Source: Arenimonas caeni
GTDB taxonomy: Bacteria; Pseudomonadota; Gammaproteobacteria; Xanthomonadales; Xanthomonadaceae
Assembly (NCBI RefSeq): GCF_003024235.1
Contig: NZ_KZ679084.1
Coordinates: 398,684 to 462,683, forward strand
Length of the DNA: 64,000 bases
Reading direction: 5' to 3'
A program made the position numbers and the translations under genes. The notes beneath the pieces were generated by a model that ran no database searches, had not been told where the DNA came from, and saw only the letters and a list, made by a program, of their open reading frames with translations. This document shows positions 1 through 9,838 of the stretch, piece after piece (the stretch's first letter is position 1; each line of letters begins with the position of its first letter).

Positions 1-2
1 GC

Positions 3-38
3 GAAACCATCGACATGCGCATCACCGCCATCCGCTGA
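3..38 (+). CDS. 3' end of an unidentified rightward gene (partial)
   Basis: An open frame runs in from the left edge and ends at TGA 36-38, giving the tail [11 protein letters not shown]. It would converge on murA with a 7-bp gap. Eleven residues are too few to identify a family, and the frame could be chance. Confidence 0.3.
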   Translation, partial: ETIDMRITAIR

Positions 39-45
39 AGGAAAT

Positions 46-1308
<1,263 letters not shown>

Positions 1309-1542
1309 TCAGCGGTTCGCTTCTTCGGGGGTCAGGGTGCGCAGGGCCAGGGCGTGGATCTCGCCGCCCATGCGTTCGCCGAGCGTGGCGTAGACCATGC
1401 GGTGGCGGGCGATCGGCAGCTTGCCGGCGAAGCCGTCGAACACGACGGTAGCCTCGAAGTGCACGCCATCGTCGCCGTTCACGCGGGCAACGGCGCCGGG
1501 CAGGCCGGTTTCGATGAGTTCTCGGATCAGGTCGGGATTCAT
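1309..1542 (-). CDS. ibaG: BolA-family protein IbaG
   Basis: Small BolA-type protein of 77 residues. Family members bind monothiol glutaredoxins and take part in iron-sulfur cluster handling and acid response. The class II KH-like BolA fold is recognisable from FEATVVFDGFAGK and the conserved RHRMVYATLGE segment with its cluster-ligand histidine. An open frame extends 30 codons further upstream, but that stretch is low-complexity and overlaps the divergent kdsD promoter region, so the ATG at 1542 giving MNPDLIREL was chosen. It is co-directional with murA with a 3-bp gap, as in other gammaproteobacteria. Confidence 0.88.
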   Translation of the reverse strand: MNPDLIRELIETGLPGAVARVNGDDGVHFEATVVFDGFAGKLPIARHRMVYATLGERMGGEIHALALRTLTPEEANR

Positions 1543-1574
1543 GGGCGAGCGGGGCGCGACGGGCGCGCAGGCCT

Positions 1575-1580
1575 TACAAT
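1575..1580 (+). promoter_or_regulatory. Candidate -10 box for the kdsD-lpt-rpoN operon
   Basis: TACAAT lies 30 bp before the kdsD ATG in the divergent ibaG/kdsD gap. No convincing -35 is visible 16-18 bp upstream, so this is a weak call from one hexamer and its position. Confidence 0.35.
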
Positions 1581-1610
1581 GCGGCCCCGCATCATACTCC
1601 CTGCGACCGC

Positions 1611-2612
1611 ATGAATGCCCCCGACCATGCATTGAAAGTGTCCGACGAGGCCCTGGTGGCCAGCGGCCGGCAGGTGCTCGAGATCGAGGCCCAGGCCCTG
1701 GCGGCCGTGCGCGCCGCCCTGGGCGCCGATTTCGCCGCCGCCTGCCGCCGGATGCTGGCCTGCACCGGCCGGGTGGTCTGTACCGGCATGGGCAAGTCCG
1801 GCCACATCGCCACCAAGATCGCCGCCACCCTGGCCTCCACCGGCACCCCGGCCTTCTTCATGCATCCGGGCGAGGCCAGCCACGGCGACCTGGGCATGGT
1901 CACCGACGCCGACGTGGTGCTGGCCCTGTCCAATTCCGGCGAGAGCGAGGAGATCCTGGCCATCGTCCCGGCGCTCAAGCGCCAGGGCAACGTGCTCATC
2001 ACCATGACCGGCCGGCCGGGTTCCAGCCTGGCCCGCCTGGCCGACGTGCACCTCGACGCCCGGGTGCCGGCCGAGGCCTGCCCGCTGGGCCTGGCCCCCA
2101 CCTCCTCCACCACCGCCGCCCTGGCCCTGGGTGACGCCCTGGCCGTGGCCCTGCTCGAGGCCCGCGGCTTCACCGCCGAGGACTTCGCCCGCTCGCACCC
2201 GGCCGGGGCCCTGGGCCGCCGCCTGCTGCTGCACATCCACGACGTGATGCACGCGGGCGACGACGTGCCGGTGGTGCGCGACGACGCCAGCATCTCGGCG
2301 GCCCTGCTCGAGATGAGCCGCAAGCGCCTGGGCATGACCGCCGTGGTCGGTGCCGACGGCGTGCTGCGCGGCGTGTTCACCGACGGCGACCTGCGCCGCT
2401 GCCTCGACGACGAGGACACCGACCTCAAGTCGACCCCGGTCAGCGCCCTGATGGGTCGCTCGCCCAAGACCATCGGCGCCGATGCGCTGGCGGTGGAAGC
2501 CGCACGCCTGATGGAAGAGCACAAGATCAGCGCCCTGGTGGTGGTCGATGCCGACCGCCGCGTGGTCGGCGCCCTGAACATCCACGACCTGCTGCGCGCC
2601 CGCGTGGTCTGA
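1611..2612 (+). CDS. kdsD: D-arabinose 5-phosphate isomerase (KdsD)
   Basis: Interconverts ribulose 5-phosphate and arabinose 5-phosphate, the entry to Kdo synthesis for the LPS core. The 333 residues show an N-terminal SIS sugar-isomerase domain (about 40-175, with the GMGKSGHIATKIAATLAST loop and SNSGESEE), followed by two CBS domains (about 205-330). First gene of a rightward run kdsD-kdsC-lptC-lptA-lptB-rpoN. The kdsC start follows 14 bp after the stop, with GAAGAGAGA available as a ribosome binding region. Confidence 0.96.
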   Translation: MNAPDHALKVSDEALVASGRQVLEIEAQALAAVRAALGADFAAACRRMLACTGRVVCTGMGKSGHIATKIAATLASTGTPAFFMHPGEASHGDLGMVTDADVVLALSNSGESEEILAIVPALKRQGNVLITMTGRPGSSLARLADVHLDARVPAEACPLGLAPTSSTTAALALGDALAVALLEARGFTAEDFARSHPAGALGRRLLLHIHDVMHAGDDVPVVRDDASISAALLEMSRKRLGMTAVVGADGVLRGVFTDGDLRRCLDDEDTDLKSTPVSALMGRSPKTIGADALAVEAARLMEEHKISALVVVDADRRVVGALNIHDLLRARVV

Positions 2613-2626
2613 GCCGAAGAGAGATC

Positions 2627-3160
2627 ATGAGTCCCGAAGAACTGAACCAGCGCGCCTCGCGCATCCGCCTGCTTTGCCTCGACGTCGACGGCACCCTCAC
2701 CGACGGCCGCCTGGTCTATGACGGCGAGGGCCGCGAGACCAAGGCCTTCCACGTGCTCGACGGCCTGGGCATGCAGCTGCTCGAGGAGCATGGCGTCACC
2801 GTGGCCCTGGTCACCGCCCGCCGCAGCGCCGCGGTGCAGGCCCGCGCCCGCGACCTGGGCCTGCAGCACGTGCACACCGGCGTGAAGGACAAGGCCGCCA
2901 CCGTGCGCATGCTCTGCGCCAGCCTGGGCCTGGCCGCCAACGAGGTGGCGCACATGGGCGACGACCTGCCCGACCTGCCGGCCCTGGGCCTGGCCGGCCT
3001 GGCCGCCGCCCCGGCCAACGCCCACCCGTGGGTGGCCGAGCGCGTGCACTTCGTCACCGCCCTGCGGGGCGGCCAGGGCGCCGTGCGCGAACTGTGCGAC
3101 CTGATCCTGGTCGCCCAGGGCCACCGCGCCGCCGTGCTGGAGCGCTTCGGCGCGGCATGA
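2627..3160 (+). CDS. kdsC: 3-deoxy-D-manno-octulosonate 8-phosphate phosphatase (KdsC)
   Basis: HAD-superfamily phosphatase that releases Kdo from Kdo-8-phosphate. The 177-residue length is that of the tetrameric cap-less HAD family. Motif I is LDVDGTLTDG with the nucleophilic aspartate, motif II falls at ALVTAR, and the acidic motif near the C terminus is MGDDLPD. The stop overlaps the lptC start (ATGA), indicating translational coupling with the LPS export genes. Confidence 0.95.
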   Translation: MSPEELNQRASRIRLLCLDVDGTLTDGRLVYDGEGRETKAFHVLDGLGMQLLEEHGVTVALVTARRSAAVQARARDLGLQHVHTGVKDKAATVRMLCASLGLAANEVAHMGDDLPDLPALGLAGLAAAPANAHPWVAERVHFVTALRGGQGAVRELCDLILVAQGHRAAVLERFGAA

Positions 3161-3723
3161 GCCGGCGCGCGCTCAATGTCTGGCTGTTGCTGCTGGCCAT
3201 CGGCCTGGGCAGCTACGCGGCCTGGCAATGGCAGCGCAACCGGGTGCCGCCGGCGGAGCCGGCGCAGCGCTCGGATTACATCCTGCGCGACTTCGAGCTC
3301 TCGGCGCTGGGCGACGACGGCCTGGAATCCTTCACCGTCACCGCCCCCTACCTCGAGCGCGACCCGGCCGGCGAAAGCCTGAGCATCCGGCAGCCGCGCT
3401 TCGGCTTCCCCAGCCGCGACGGCTACTGGACCGCCCGCGCCGACAACGCCTGGGTCAGCCCCGGGGCCGAGGAAGTGCGGCTGGTCGAAGGCGTCAGCCT
3501 GGTCGGCCCGGCCGACCGCTCCGGGCAGCGCACGCGCTTCAGCACCCGGACGCTGTCGGTCTTCCCCGACACGCACCGCGCAAGCAGCGAGGAGCGGGTT
3601 ACCATCACCCAGGGCAATTCCAGCTTCGCCGGCACCGGCCTGCGGGTGGAGATGGACAACAAGCGCTTCCAGCTGCTCAACGACATCAAGGGACACCTAT
3701 GCGCCACGCCAGCCAGCTGCTGA
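3157..3723 (+). CDS. lptC: LPS export bridge protein LptC
   Basis: Bitopic inner-membrane protein that receives LPS from LptB2FG and passes it to LptA. 188 residues: one N-terminal membrane helix (about 7-24), then a periplasmic beta-jellyroll beginning near the [15 protein letters not shown] segment. The frame is open for 43 more codons upstream inside kdsC, but the ATG at 3157 overlaps the kdsC stop and puts the helix at the N terminus. Its 3' end overlaps lptA by 25 bp. Confidence 0.9.
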   Translation: MSRRALNVWLLLLAIGLGSYAAWQWQRNRVPPAEPAQRSDYILRDFELSALGDDGLESFTVTAPYLERDPAGESLSIRQPRFGFPSRDGYWTARADNAWVSPGAEEVRLVEGVSLVGPADRSGQRTRFSTRTLSVFPDTHRASSEERVTITQGNSSFAGTGLRVEMDNKRFQLLNDIKGHLCATPASC

Positions 3724-4192
3724 TCCTCGCCCTCGCGCTCGCGGCCACGCCGGCGCTGGGCAAGTCCAGCGACCGCAACCAGCCGATGGACATCAGCGCC
3801 GACCGCACCGACGCCATGCTCGGCGACGACAGCGTGTCCACGCTCGAGGGCAACGTGCGCATCCGCCAGGGCACGCTGGAGGTGGACGCCGCCCGCGCCG
3901 AGGTGATCCGCGCGGCGGGCGAGATCAACCGCATCGTGCTCACCGGCGCGCCGGCCGTGCTGCGCCAGGTCTCCGACGCCGGCGAACCGATGGAGGCCAC
4001 CGCCGGCCGCATCGTCTACATGCTCGGCGACGAGACCATGATGCTCACCGGCAACGTCGTCATCACCCAGCCGCGCGGCACCCTGCGCGGCGAGACGATC
4101 AAGTACGACATCAACACCGGCCGCCTCGACGGCGGCGGCGATGGCGCACGCGTGCAGATGCGCATCCTGCCCAAGTCGGCGACCGCGAACTG

Positions 4193-4193
<1 letters not shown>
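3699..4193 (+). CDS. lptA: Periplasmic LPS transport protein LptA
   Basis: Periplasmic bridge protein carrying LPS between LptC and the outer-membrane LptD. The 164-residue precursor has a Sec signal peptide (cleavage near ATPALG-KSS), then the OstA-like fold with the characteristic [15 protein letters not shown] and [16 protein letters not shown] strands. The start was set at ATG 3699 because it gives the signal peptide. The stop overlaps the lptB start in a TGATG junction. Confidence 0.93.
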
Positions 4194-4912
<719 letters not shown>

Positions 4913-4941
4913 CCCCGGCGCCGCCGCCCCCGCGGAACGCG

Positions 4942-6351
4942 ATGAAGCCGAGCCTCCAGACCCGCCTAGGCCAGCAGCTGACCCTGACGCCCCAGCTGCG
5001 CCAGGCGATCCGGCTGCTGCAGCTTTCGGCCCTGGAGCTGGAAGCCGAGCTCAACCAGGCCCTGGAGTCGAACCCGCTGCTCGAGCGCGGCGACGAGCGC
5101 GAGCACGCGCACGGCGAGGAAACCGGTGGCGAAGAGCCCCCGGACGCCGGCGCCGACGCGGCCGAGCCCGACTACGAACCGGCCGAGGCGGTCGAGTGGC
5201 AGGAAGCCGCCACCGGCGAGCGCCACTACGAGCGCGGCGAAGGCGAGGACAACGCCACCGCCGCCCCGGTCGACCTGCACGCCCACCTGCTCTGGCAGCT
5301 CAACCTCAGCCACCTGGGCCCGCGCGACCTGGCCATCGGCCACGCCCTGGTCGAGGCCATCAACGACGACGGCTACCTCGAAGGCCCGCTGGCCGACATC
5401 CAGGCCGCGCTGGCGCCGGAGATCGTCGCAAGCGAGGCTGAGATCGAATGCGTGCTGCACACCGTCCAGCGCCTGGACCCGGTGGGCGTGGGCGCGCGCA
5501 GCCTGTCCGAGTGCCTGTGCGTCCAGCTCTCCCTGCTCAGCGCCGAAACGCCCGGCCTGGCCCTGGCCCGCGAACTGGCCCGCGGCCACCTGGACGCCCT
5601 GGCCCGGCTCGGCCCGCTGCGCCTGGCCGCCCAGCTGGGCCGGGACGAGGAGGACATGGCCCAGGCCGTGGCCCTGCTGCGCTCGCTCGACCCCCGCCCC
5701 GGCAGCCGGGTCGGCGGCGGCGAGGCCGAATACATCGCCCCGGACGCCGTGGCCTGGCGCAACAACGGCGTGTGGAAGGTGGCCCTGGCCGCCGGCAGCC
5801 AGCCCCGGCTGGCCATCAACCGCCATTACGAAGGCCTGATCGGCAAGGCCAGCCGCGAGGACGACAGCTACCTGCGCGGGCAGTTGCAGGAGGCGCGCTG
5901 GCTGATCCGCAGCCTCGAGACCCGCGCCGACACCCTGCTGCGGGTGGCCCGGGCCATCGTGCGCCAGCAAAGCGGCTTCCTCGACCACGGCAACGAGGCG
6001 ATGCGGCCGCTCACGCTGCGCGAAGTGGCCGAGGAACTGGGCCTGCACGAATCCACGATTTCCCGCGCCACCACCCGCAAGTACCTGCGCACGCCGCGCG
6101 GCACCTTCGAATTCAAGTTCTTCTTCAGCTCCGGCATCGCCACCGAGCACGGCGGCGCGGCCTCGGCCACGGCCATCCAGGCGATGATCCGCAAGCGGGT
6201 CGAGTCCGAGGATCCGCGCGCACCGCTTTCCGACCAGAAACTGGCGGAAATCCTCAAGGCCGAGGGCATCCCCGTGGCCCGCCGGACCGTGGCAAAATAC
6301 CGGGAGGCCATGAACATCCCCGCCTCCAGCGAAAGGCAACGGCTGGGCTGA
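4942..6351 (+). CDS. rpoN: RNA polymerase sigma-54 factor
   Basis: Alternative sigma factor recognising -24/-12 promoters and needing AAA+ activators. 469 residues: the Gln/Leu-rich region I (MKPSLQTRLGQQLTLTPQLR onward), an acidic region II (about 50-95), a core-binding region III, a helix-turn-helix around LTLREVAEELGLHESTISR and the C-terminal RpoN box ARRTVAKYR. It is followed by hpf, ptsN, hprK and rapZ, the usual neighbourhood linking sigma-54 to nitrogen PTS regulation. Its TGA forms an ATGA overlap with a 15-codon mini-frame. Confidence 0.97.
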   Translation: MKPSLQTRLGQQLTLTPQLRQAIRLLQLSALELEAELNQALESNPLLERGDEREHAHGEETGGEEPPDAGADAAEPDYEPAEAVEWQEAATGERHYERGEGEDNATAAPVDLHAHLLWQLNLSHLGPRDLAIGHALVEAINDDGYLEGPLADIQAALAPEIVASEAEIECVLHTVQRLDPVGVGARSLSECLCVQLSLLSAETPGLALARELARGHLDALARLGPLRLAAQLGRDEEDMAQAVALLRSLDPRPGSRVGGGEAEYIAPDAVAWRNNGVWKVALAAGSQPRLAINRHYEGLIGKASREDDSYLRGQLQEARWLIRSLETRADTLLRVARAIVRQQSGFLDHGNEAMRPLTLREVAEELGLHESTISRATTRKYLRTPRGTFEFKFFFSSGIATEHGGAASATAIQAMIRKRVESEDPRAPLSDQKLAEILKAEGIPVARRTVAKYREAMNIPASSERQRLG

Positions 6352-6398
6352 TGAACAAGGAACCTTCCCGTCTTTTGACTCTGGTCACGCCGCGTTAG
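6351..6398 (+). CDS. Possible 15-residue leader peptide between rpoN and hpf
   Basis: ATG at 6351 overlaps the rpoN stop (TGATG) and opens a frame MNKEPSRLLTLVTPR that ends at TAG 6396-6398. The stop codon lies in the loop of the hairpin at 6386-6409. The geometry resembles a translation-coupled leader controlling a hairpin before hpf. There is no homology evidence, and a frame this short can be chance. Confidence 0.2.
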   Translation: MNKEPSRLLTLVTPR

Positions 6399-6409
6399 CA
6401 AGCGGCGTG
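6386..6409 (+). terminator. 8-bp GC-rich hairpin between rpoN and hpf
   Basis: CACGCCGC and GCGGCGTG form a perfect 8-bp stem with loop GTTAGCAA. It is followed by ATTAGCTTTGG rather than a T run, so it is a weak terminator at best. It may be an attenuator, an mRNA-processing site or a 3'-stabilising structure separating rpoN from hpf. Confidence 0.4.
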
Positions 6410-6448
6410 ATTAGCTTTGGCTGCACCCCAACCAGGAGGAGCGTGACC

Positions 6449-6775
6449 ATGCGGATCGACATCAACGGCCACCAGATCGAAGTCACCCAGGCCCTTCGCG
6501 ACTACGTCAACGACAAGTTCGCGCGCGTCGCCCGCCACTACGACCACCATGCCGAGGCGCGGGTCATCCTGTCGGTGGACAAGCTCGAGCAGAAGGCCGA
6601 GGCCACCATCGCCACGGCGGGCAAGACCCTGCATGCCGACGCCATCGCCCCCGACATGTACGCCGCCATCGACCTGCTGGCCGACAAGCTCGACCGCCTG
6701 CTGATCAAGCAGAAGGAAAAGATGACCGACCACCATCGCGGCGCCTCGGCGGCCCGCACGGACAGCTTCGGCTGA
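6449..6775 (+). CDS. hpf: Ribosome hibernation promoting factor (HPF/RaiA family, short form)
   Basis: Small ribosome-binding protein that promotes 100S dimers or inactive 70S ribosomes in slow growth. 108 residues with the beta-alpha-beta-beta-beta-alpha fold: MRIDINGHQIEVTQALRDYV opening and the LADKLDRLLIKQKEK basic helix. It lacks the long C-terminal dimerisation domain. The frame stays open 14 codons upstream, but the ATG at 6449 has a perfect AGGAGGA at 6434-6440, 8 bp away, which fixes the start. Confidence 0.95.
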   Translation: MRIDINGHQIEVTQALRDYVNDKFARVARHYDHHAEARVILSVDKLEQKAEATIATAGKTLHADAIAPDMYAAIDLLADKLDRLLIKQKEKMTDHHRGASAARTDSFG

Positions 6776-6779
6776 CGAC

Positions 6780-7247
6780 GTGCACCTGCTGGACCTGCTC
6801 AGCCCGGGCCGCGTGGTCGTGCCCGGGTCCGTCCCCGGCAAGAAGCGGCTGCTCGAAAGGGCGGCCGCGCTGCTTGCCGGTGGCAACCCCGAGGTCGAGC
6901 GGGCGGTGTTCGACGCCCTGGTCGGCCGCGAACGCATGGGCAGCACCGGCCTGGGCCACGGCGTGGCCATCCCGCACGGCCGCAGCGCCCAGGTCGCCAC
7001 CGCCAGCGGCTGCTTCATGCGCCTGCCCGAGCCGGTGGATTTCGGATCACCCGACGGGCAGCCGGTCGACCTGGTCTTCGCCATGGTCGTGCCCGAGCAC
7101 TTCACCTCGCAGCACCTGGTGCTGCTCTCGCAGCTGGCCGAGATGTTCGGCGAGGAATCCTTCCGCGGCCGCCTGCGTGCGGCGAGCGACGCGGCCGCGC
7201 TCTATGCCCTGCTCTCGGGCTGGCAGCCCGCCACCCTCGAGGCCTGA
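6780..7247 (+). CDS. ptsN: Nitrogen PTS EIIA component (PtsN)
   Basis: Phospho-accepting regulator of the nitrogen PTS; in relatives it modulates potassium transport, sigma-54-linked genes and stress responses. 155 residues, GTG start 4 bp after hpf. The EIIA fructose/mannitol-type fold is shown by the GHGVAIPHGR motif with phosphorylatable His66. No sugar-specific EIIB or EIIC domain is attached. It is followed 3 bp later by hprK. Confidence 0.94.
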   Translation: MHLLDLLSPGRVVVPGSVPGKKRLLERAAALLAGGNPEVERAVFDALVGRERMGSTGLGHGVAIPHGRSAQVATASGCFMRLPEPVDFGSPDGQPVDLVFAMVVPEHFTSQHLVLLSQLAEMFGEESFRGRLRAASDAAALYALLSGWQPATLEA

Positions 7248-7250
7248 GCC

Positions 7251-8201
7251 ATGGCCGATCGCCTGCGCGCCCGTGAACTCTTCGATGAACTGGGCGAGCG
7301 CCTCGAGCTGCGCTGGGTCGGCGGTCAGCGCGGCGGCGAACGCCTGATCGAGCGCGGCGAGCATCTTTCGCGCCGCCCGTCGCTGGCCGGCTACCTCAAC
7401 GTCATCCACCCCAACAAGGTGCAGATCATCGGCTCGGCCGAGCTGGCCTGGCTCGACGGCCTGGACGCACGCACGCGCTGGGAGATCCTGTTCAAGATCA
7501 TGGAGTCGCGGCCGCTGGCCCTGGTGATCACCCAGAACCAGAGCTGCCCGGCCGACCTGCGCGAGGCCGCCGAGGAAAGCGAAACGCCGCTGTGGGTGTC
7601 GCCGCGGCGCGGCTACGAACTGCTCAACCTGCTGCAGTACCACCTGGCGCGCGCGCTGGCGCCGCGGGTCACGCTGCACGGCGTGTTCATGGAGATCTAT
7701 TCGATCGGCGTGCTGGTCACCGGCGACTCCGGCGCCGGCAAGAGCGAACTGGCGCTCGAGCTGATCTCCCGCGGCCACCGCCTGGTGGCCGACGACGCCC
7801 CCGAGTTCACCCAGATCGCGCCCGACGTGCTCGACGGCACCTGCCCGGAACTGCTGCAGGACCTGCTCGAGGTGCGCGGCCTGGGCGTGCTCAACATCCG
7901 CGAGATGTTCGGCGACACCGCGGTGAAGCGGAACAAGTACCTGCGCCTGATCGTGCACCTGGACCAGTCGCCCGAGCAGGGCGAGGAGGCGATGGCGCGC
8001 ATCACCGGCGAGACCGGCAGCCGCAAGGTGCTCGACCTCGACGTGCCGGTGGTGGCGCTGCCCGTGGCGGCCGGCCGCAACCTGGCCGTGCTCACCGAGG
8101 CCGCCGTGCGCCTGCACCTGCTGCGCAGCAAGGGCATCGACCCGGCCGCGGCCTTCCTGGCCCGGCACAGCGCCTTCCTGCAACAAGGGGATCCGCAATG
8201 A
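7251..8201 (+). CDS. hprK: HPr kinase/phosphorylase (HprK)
   Basis: Bifunctional enzyme that phosphorylates HPr on Ser46 and removes that phosphate, giving a second regulatory input to the PTS. 316 residues: an N-terminal domain and a C-terminal catalytic domain with the Walker A loop GDSGAGKS and the HprK signature [17 protein letters not shown]. Its target Ser46 is present in the HPr encoded about 1.4 kb downstream. The stop overlaps the rapZ start (ATGA). Confidence 0.96.
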   Translation: MADRLRARELFDELGERLELRWVGGQRGGERLIERGEHLSRRPSLAGYLNVIHPNKVQIIGSAELAWLDGLDARTRWEILFKIMESRPLALVITQNQSCPADLREAAEESETPLWVSPRRGYELLNLLQYHLARALAPRVTLHGVFMEIYSIGVLVTGDSGAGKSELALELISRGHRLVADDAPEFTQIAPDVLDGTCPELLQDLLEVRGLGVLNIREMFGDTAVKRNKYLRLIVHLDQSPEQGEEAMARITGETGSRKVLDLDVPVVALPVAAGRNLAVLTEAAVRLHLLRSKGIDPAAAFLARHSAFLQQGDPQ

Positions 8202-9073
8202 GCGACGAGACCACGCGCCCGCTGCTTTACGTCATCACCGGCATGTCCGGTTCGGGCAAGTCGGTGGCGCTCAAGACGCTCGAGGACCTCGACGTCTACT
8301 GCACCGACAACCTGCCGGTCGAACTGCTGCCGCAGTTCGTCAAGGCCGTGGCCACCGACGCCCTCGACGTGCCGCGTCTGGCGGTGGGCATCGACGTGCG
8401 CAACGCCTCCGAGCTCGACCGCATCCCGCAGTGGCTGTCGGCCCTGGGTGAGCTGGGCTTCGAGCACCAGCTGGTGTTCTTCGAGACCCGCGACGAGGTG
8501 CTGCTCAAGCGCTATTCCGACACCCGCCGCAAGCACCCGCTCAGCCACGACGGCCTGGCCCTGGCCGACGCCATCGAGCTCGAGCGCCTGCGCCTGCGCC
8601 CGCTCAAGGCCATCGCCGACCTGGTGATGGACACCTCCGAGATGAACGTGCACCAGATGCGCCGCGAGGTGACCACGGCGCTGGGCGTGGGCACGCGCCA
8701 GGGCATGTCGCTGCTGTTCGAATCGTTCGCCTACAAGAAGGGCCTGCCGGCCGACGCCGACTTCGTGTTCGACGCCCGCGCCCTGCCCAACCCGCACTGG
8801 GACGCCCGGCTGCGGCCGCTGTCGGGCCGCGACCCGGCGGTGCGCGACTACCTCGAGCAGGACCCGGTGGTGCTCGACTTCGTCGAGGCCGTCGAAAAGT
8901 TCCTCGAAACCTGGGTGCCCCGTTTCGAGGCCGGCACCCGCAGCTACCTGACCATCGCCTTCGGCTGCACCGGCGGCCGGCATCGCTCGGTCTACCTGGC
9001 CGAACGCCTGGCCGCGCACTGCCGCGCCCGGGGTCGCGAGCACGTGCTCACCTTCCACCGCGAGCTCGAATAG
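8198..9073 (+). CDS. rapZ: RNase adapter protein RapZ
   Basis: P-loop RNA-binding protein. In enterobacteria it controls glucosamine-6-phosphate synthase through the GlmY/GlmZ small RNAs; in other lineages its target is less clear. 291 residues, with N-terminal Walker A GMSGSGKS and the C-terminal RNA-binding domain ending in the conserved [15 protein letters not shown] segment. The start was chosen at ATG 8198 from the overlap with hprK and the family N terminus; the frame is open far upstream within hprK. A palindromic element follows 14 bp after the stop. Confidence 0.95.
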   Translation: MSDETTRPLLYVITGMSGSGKSVALKTLEDLDVYCTDNLPVELLPQFVKAVATDALDVPRLAVGIDVRNASELDRIPQWLSALGELGFEHQLVFFETRDEVLLKRYSDTRRKHPLSHDGLALADAIELERLRLRPLKAIADLVMDTSEMNVHQMRREVTTALGVGTRQGMSLLFESFAYKKGLPADADFVFDARALPNPHWDARLRPLSGRDPAVRDYLEQDPVVLDFVEAVEKFLETWVPRFEAGTRSYLTIAFGCTGGRHRSVYLAERLAAHCRARGREHVLTFHRELE

Positions 9074-9087
9074 CCCGGCGGGCGCCC

Positions 9088-9160
9088 GGGGACAGGTGCA
9101 ATTTCCCCACTGCATCGCCGGGTTGACGGAATTGCCCCGGGGGAAATTGCACCTGTCCCC
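9088..9160. repeat. Palindromic element A1 (GGGGACAGGTGCA family)
   Basis: Perfect 21-bp inverted arms at 9088-9108 and 9140-9160 enclose a 31-nt spacer. Arm core is GGGGACAGGTGCAATTTCC. It fills most of the rapZ-EIIA gap. Because it is palindromic it may act as a weak terminator for rapZ. Its right arm contains TTGCAC (9147-9152), 19 bp before TAACTT (9172-9177), a possible but poorly spaced promoter for the EIIA gene. Classification as a REP/REPIN-type element is inferred from dispersion and structure. Confidence 0.85.
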
Positions 9161-9183
9161 TACCGGTCTGGTAACTTTCCAAC

Positions 9184-9576
9184 ATGTCCGTCGGAATACT
9201 CCTGCTGAGCCACCCCGGCATCGGTCCGGCCGTCCTCGCCGCCGCGCAGCGCGCACTGGGCGGGCTGCCGCTGGCCGCCGGCGCCTTCGAGGTGCCCTGG
9301 GAGTCCGACCCGGAGGCCTTGCTGGCCGATGCCAGCGCCGCGATGCGCCGGGTCGACGGCGGCGACGGCGTGCTGCTGCTCACCGACCTCTACGGCGCCA
9401 GCCCGGCCCGGCTGGCGGCGAAGCTGGTGCACCTGGGCACGGCGGCGCGGCGGGTCAGCGGCCTGTCGCTGCCGATGCTGCTTCGGGTAATGAATTATCC
9501 TGAGCAAACCCTGGAAGAACTCGCGCGTACGGCTGCCGCCGGCGCCCGCAATGGAGTGGTGGCCGACGATGCTTGA
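9184..9576 (+). CDS. PTS EIIA component, mannose/sorbose family
   Basis: 130-residue stand-alone EIIA domain of the mannose family. Phosphorylatable His10 sits in the opening MSVGILLLSHPGIG, and the family segment LLLTDLYGASPARLA is present. No mannose-type EIIB, EIIC or EIID is nearby, so it probably acts as a phosphorylation-dependent regulator rather than in sugar uptake. Its TGA overlaps the ptsH start, and ptsH-ptsI follow. AT-rich TAACTT ends 6 bp before the ATG. Confidence 0.92.
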   Translation: MSVGILLLSHPGIGPAVLAAAQRALGGLPLAAGAFEVPWESDPEALLADASAAMRRVDGGDGVLLLTDLYGASPARLAAKLVHLGTAARRVSGLSLPMLLRVMNYPEQTLEELARTAAAGARNGVVADDA

Positions 9577-9838
9577 GCGTGAACTGCGTGTGTCCAACAA
9601 ACTCGGCCTGCACGCACGCGCCGCCGCCAAGCTCGTGCAGCTGCTGTCGGGCTTCAAGGCCCAGGCCACCCTGCTCGGCCGCGGCCGCGAGGTGAACGCC
9701 AAGTCGATCATGGGCGTGCTGCTGCTGGCCGCGCCGCCGGGCGCCACCCTGGTGATGCGGGTGGACGGCGACGACGAGGCCGAGGCCCTTGCCGCCGCCG
9801 CCGCGCTGTTCGAGCGCGGCTTCGACGAGGACGGCTGA
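9569..9838 (+). CDS. ptsH: Phosphocarrier protein HPr
   Basis: 89-residue phosphotransfer protein between EI and EIIA domains. His15 in NKLGLHARAAAK is the EI-phosphorylated residue, and Ser46 in NAKSIMGVLLLAA is the HprK site. The start ATG at 9569 overlaps the EIIA stop; the frame extends six codons further upstream but the chosen start gives the usual HPr N terminus. The stop overlaps the ptsI start (TGATG). Confidence 0.95.
   Translation: MLERELRVSNKLGLHARAAAKLVQLLSGFKAQATLLGRGREVNAKSIMGVLLLAAPPGATLVMRVDGDDEAEALAAAAALFERGFDEDG

Noticed and set aside
3028-3156. Longer LptC start inside kdsC
   Set aside because: It would place 43 Arg/Pro-rich residues before the membrane helix; the ATGA overlap start is more plausible.
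6352-6448. Sigma-54 promoter upstream of hpf
   Set aside because: No TGGCAC-N5-TTGCA-like -24/-12 pair is visible in the gap.
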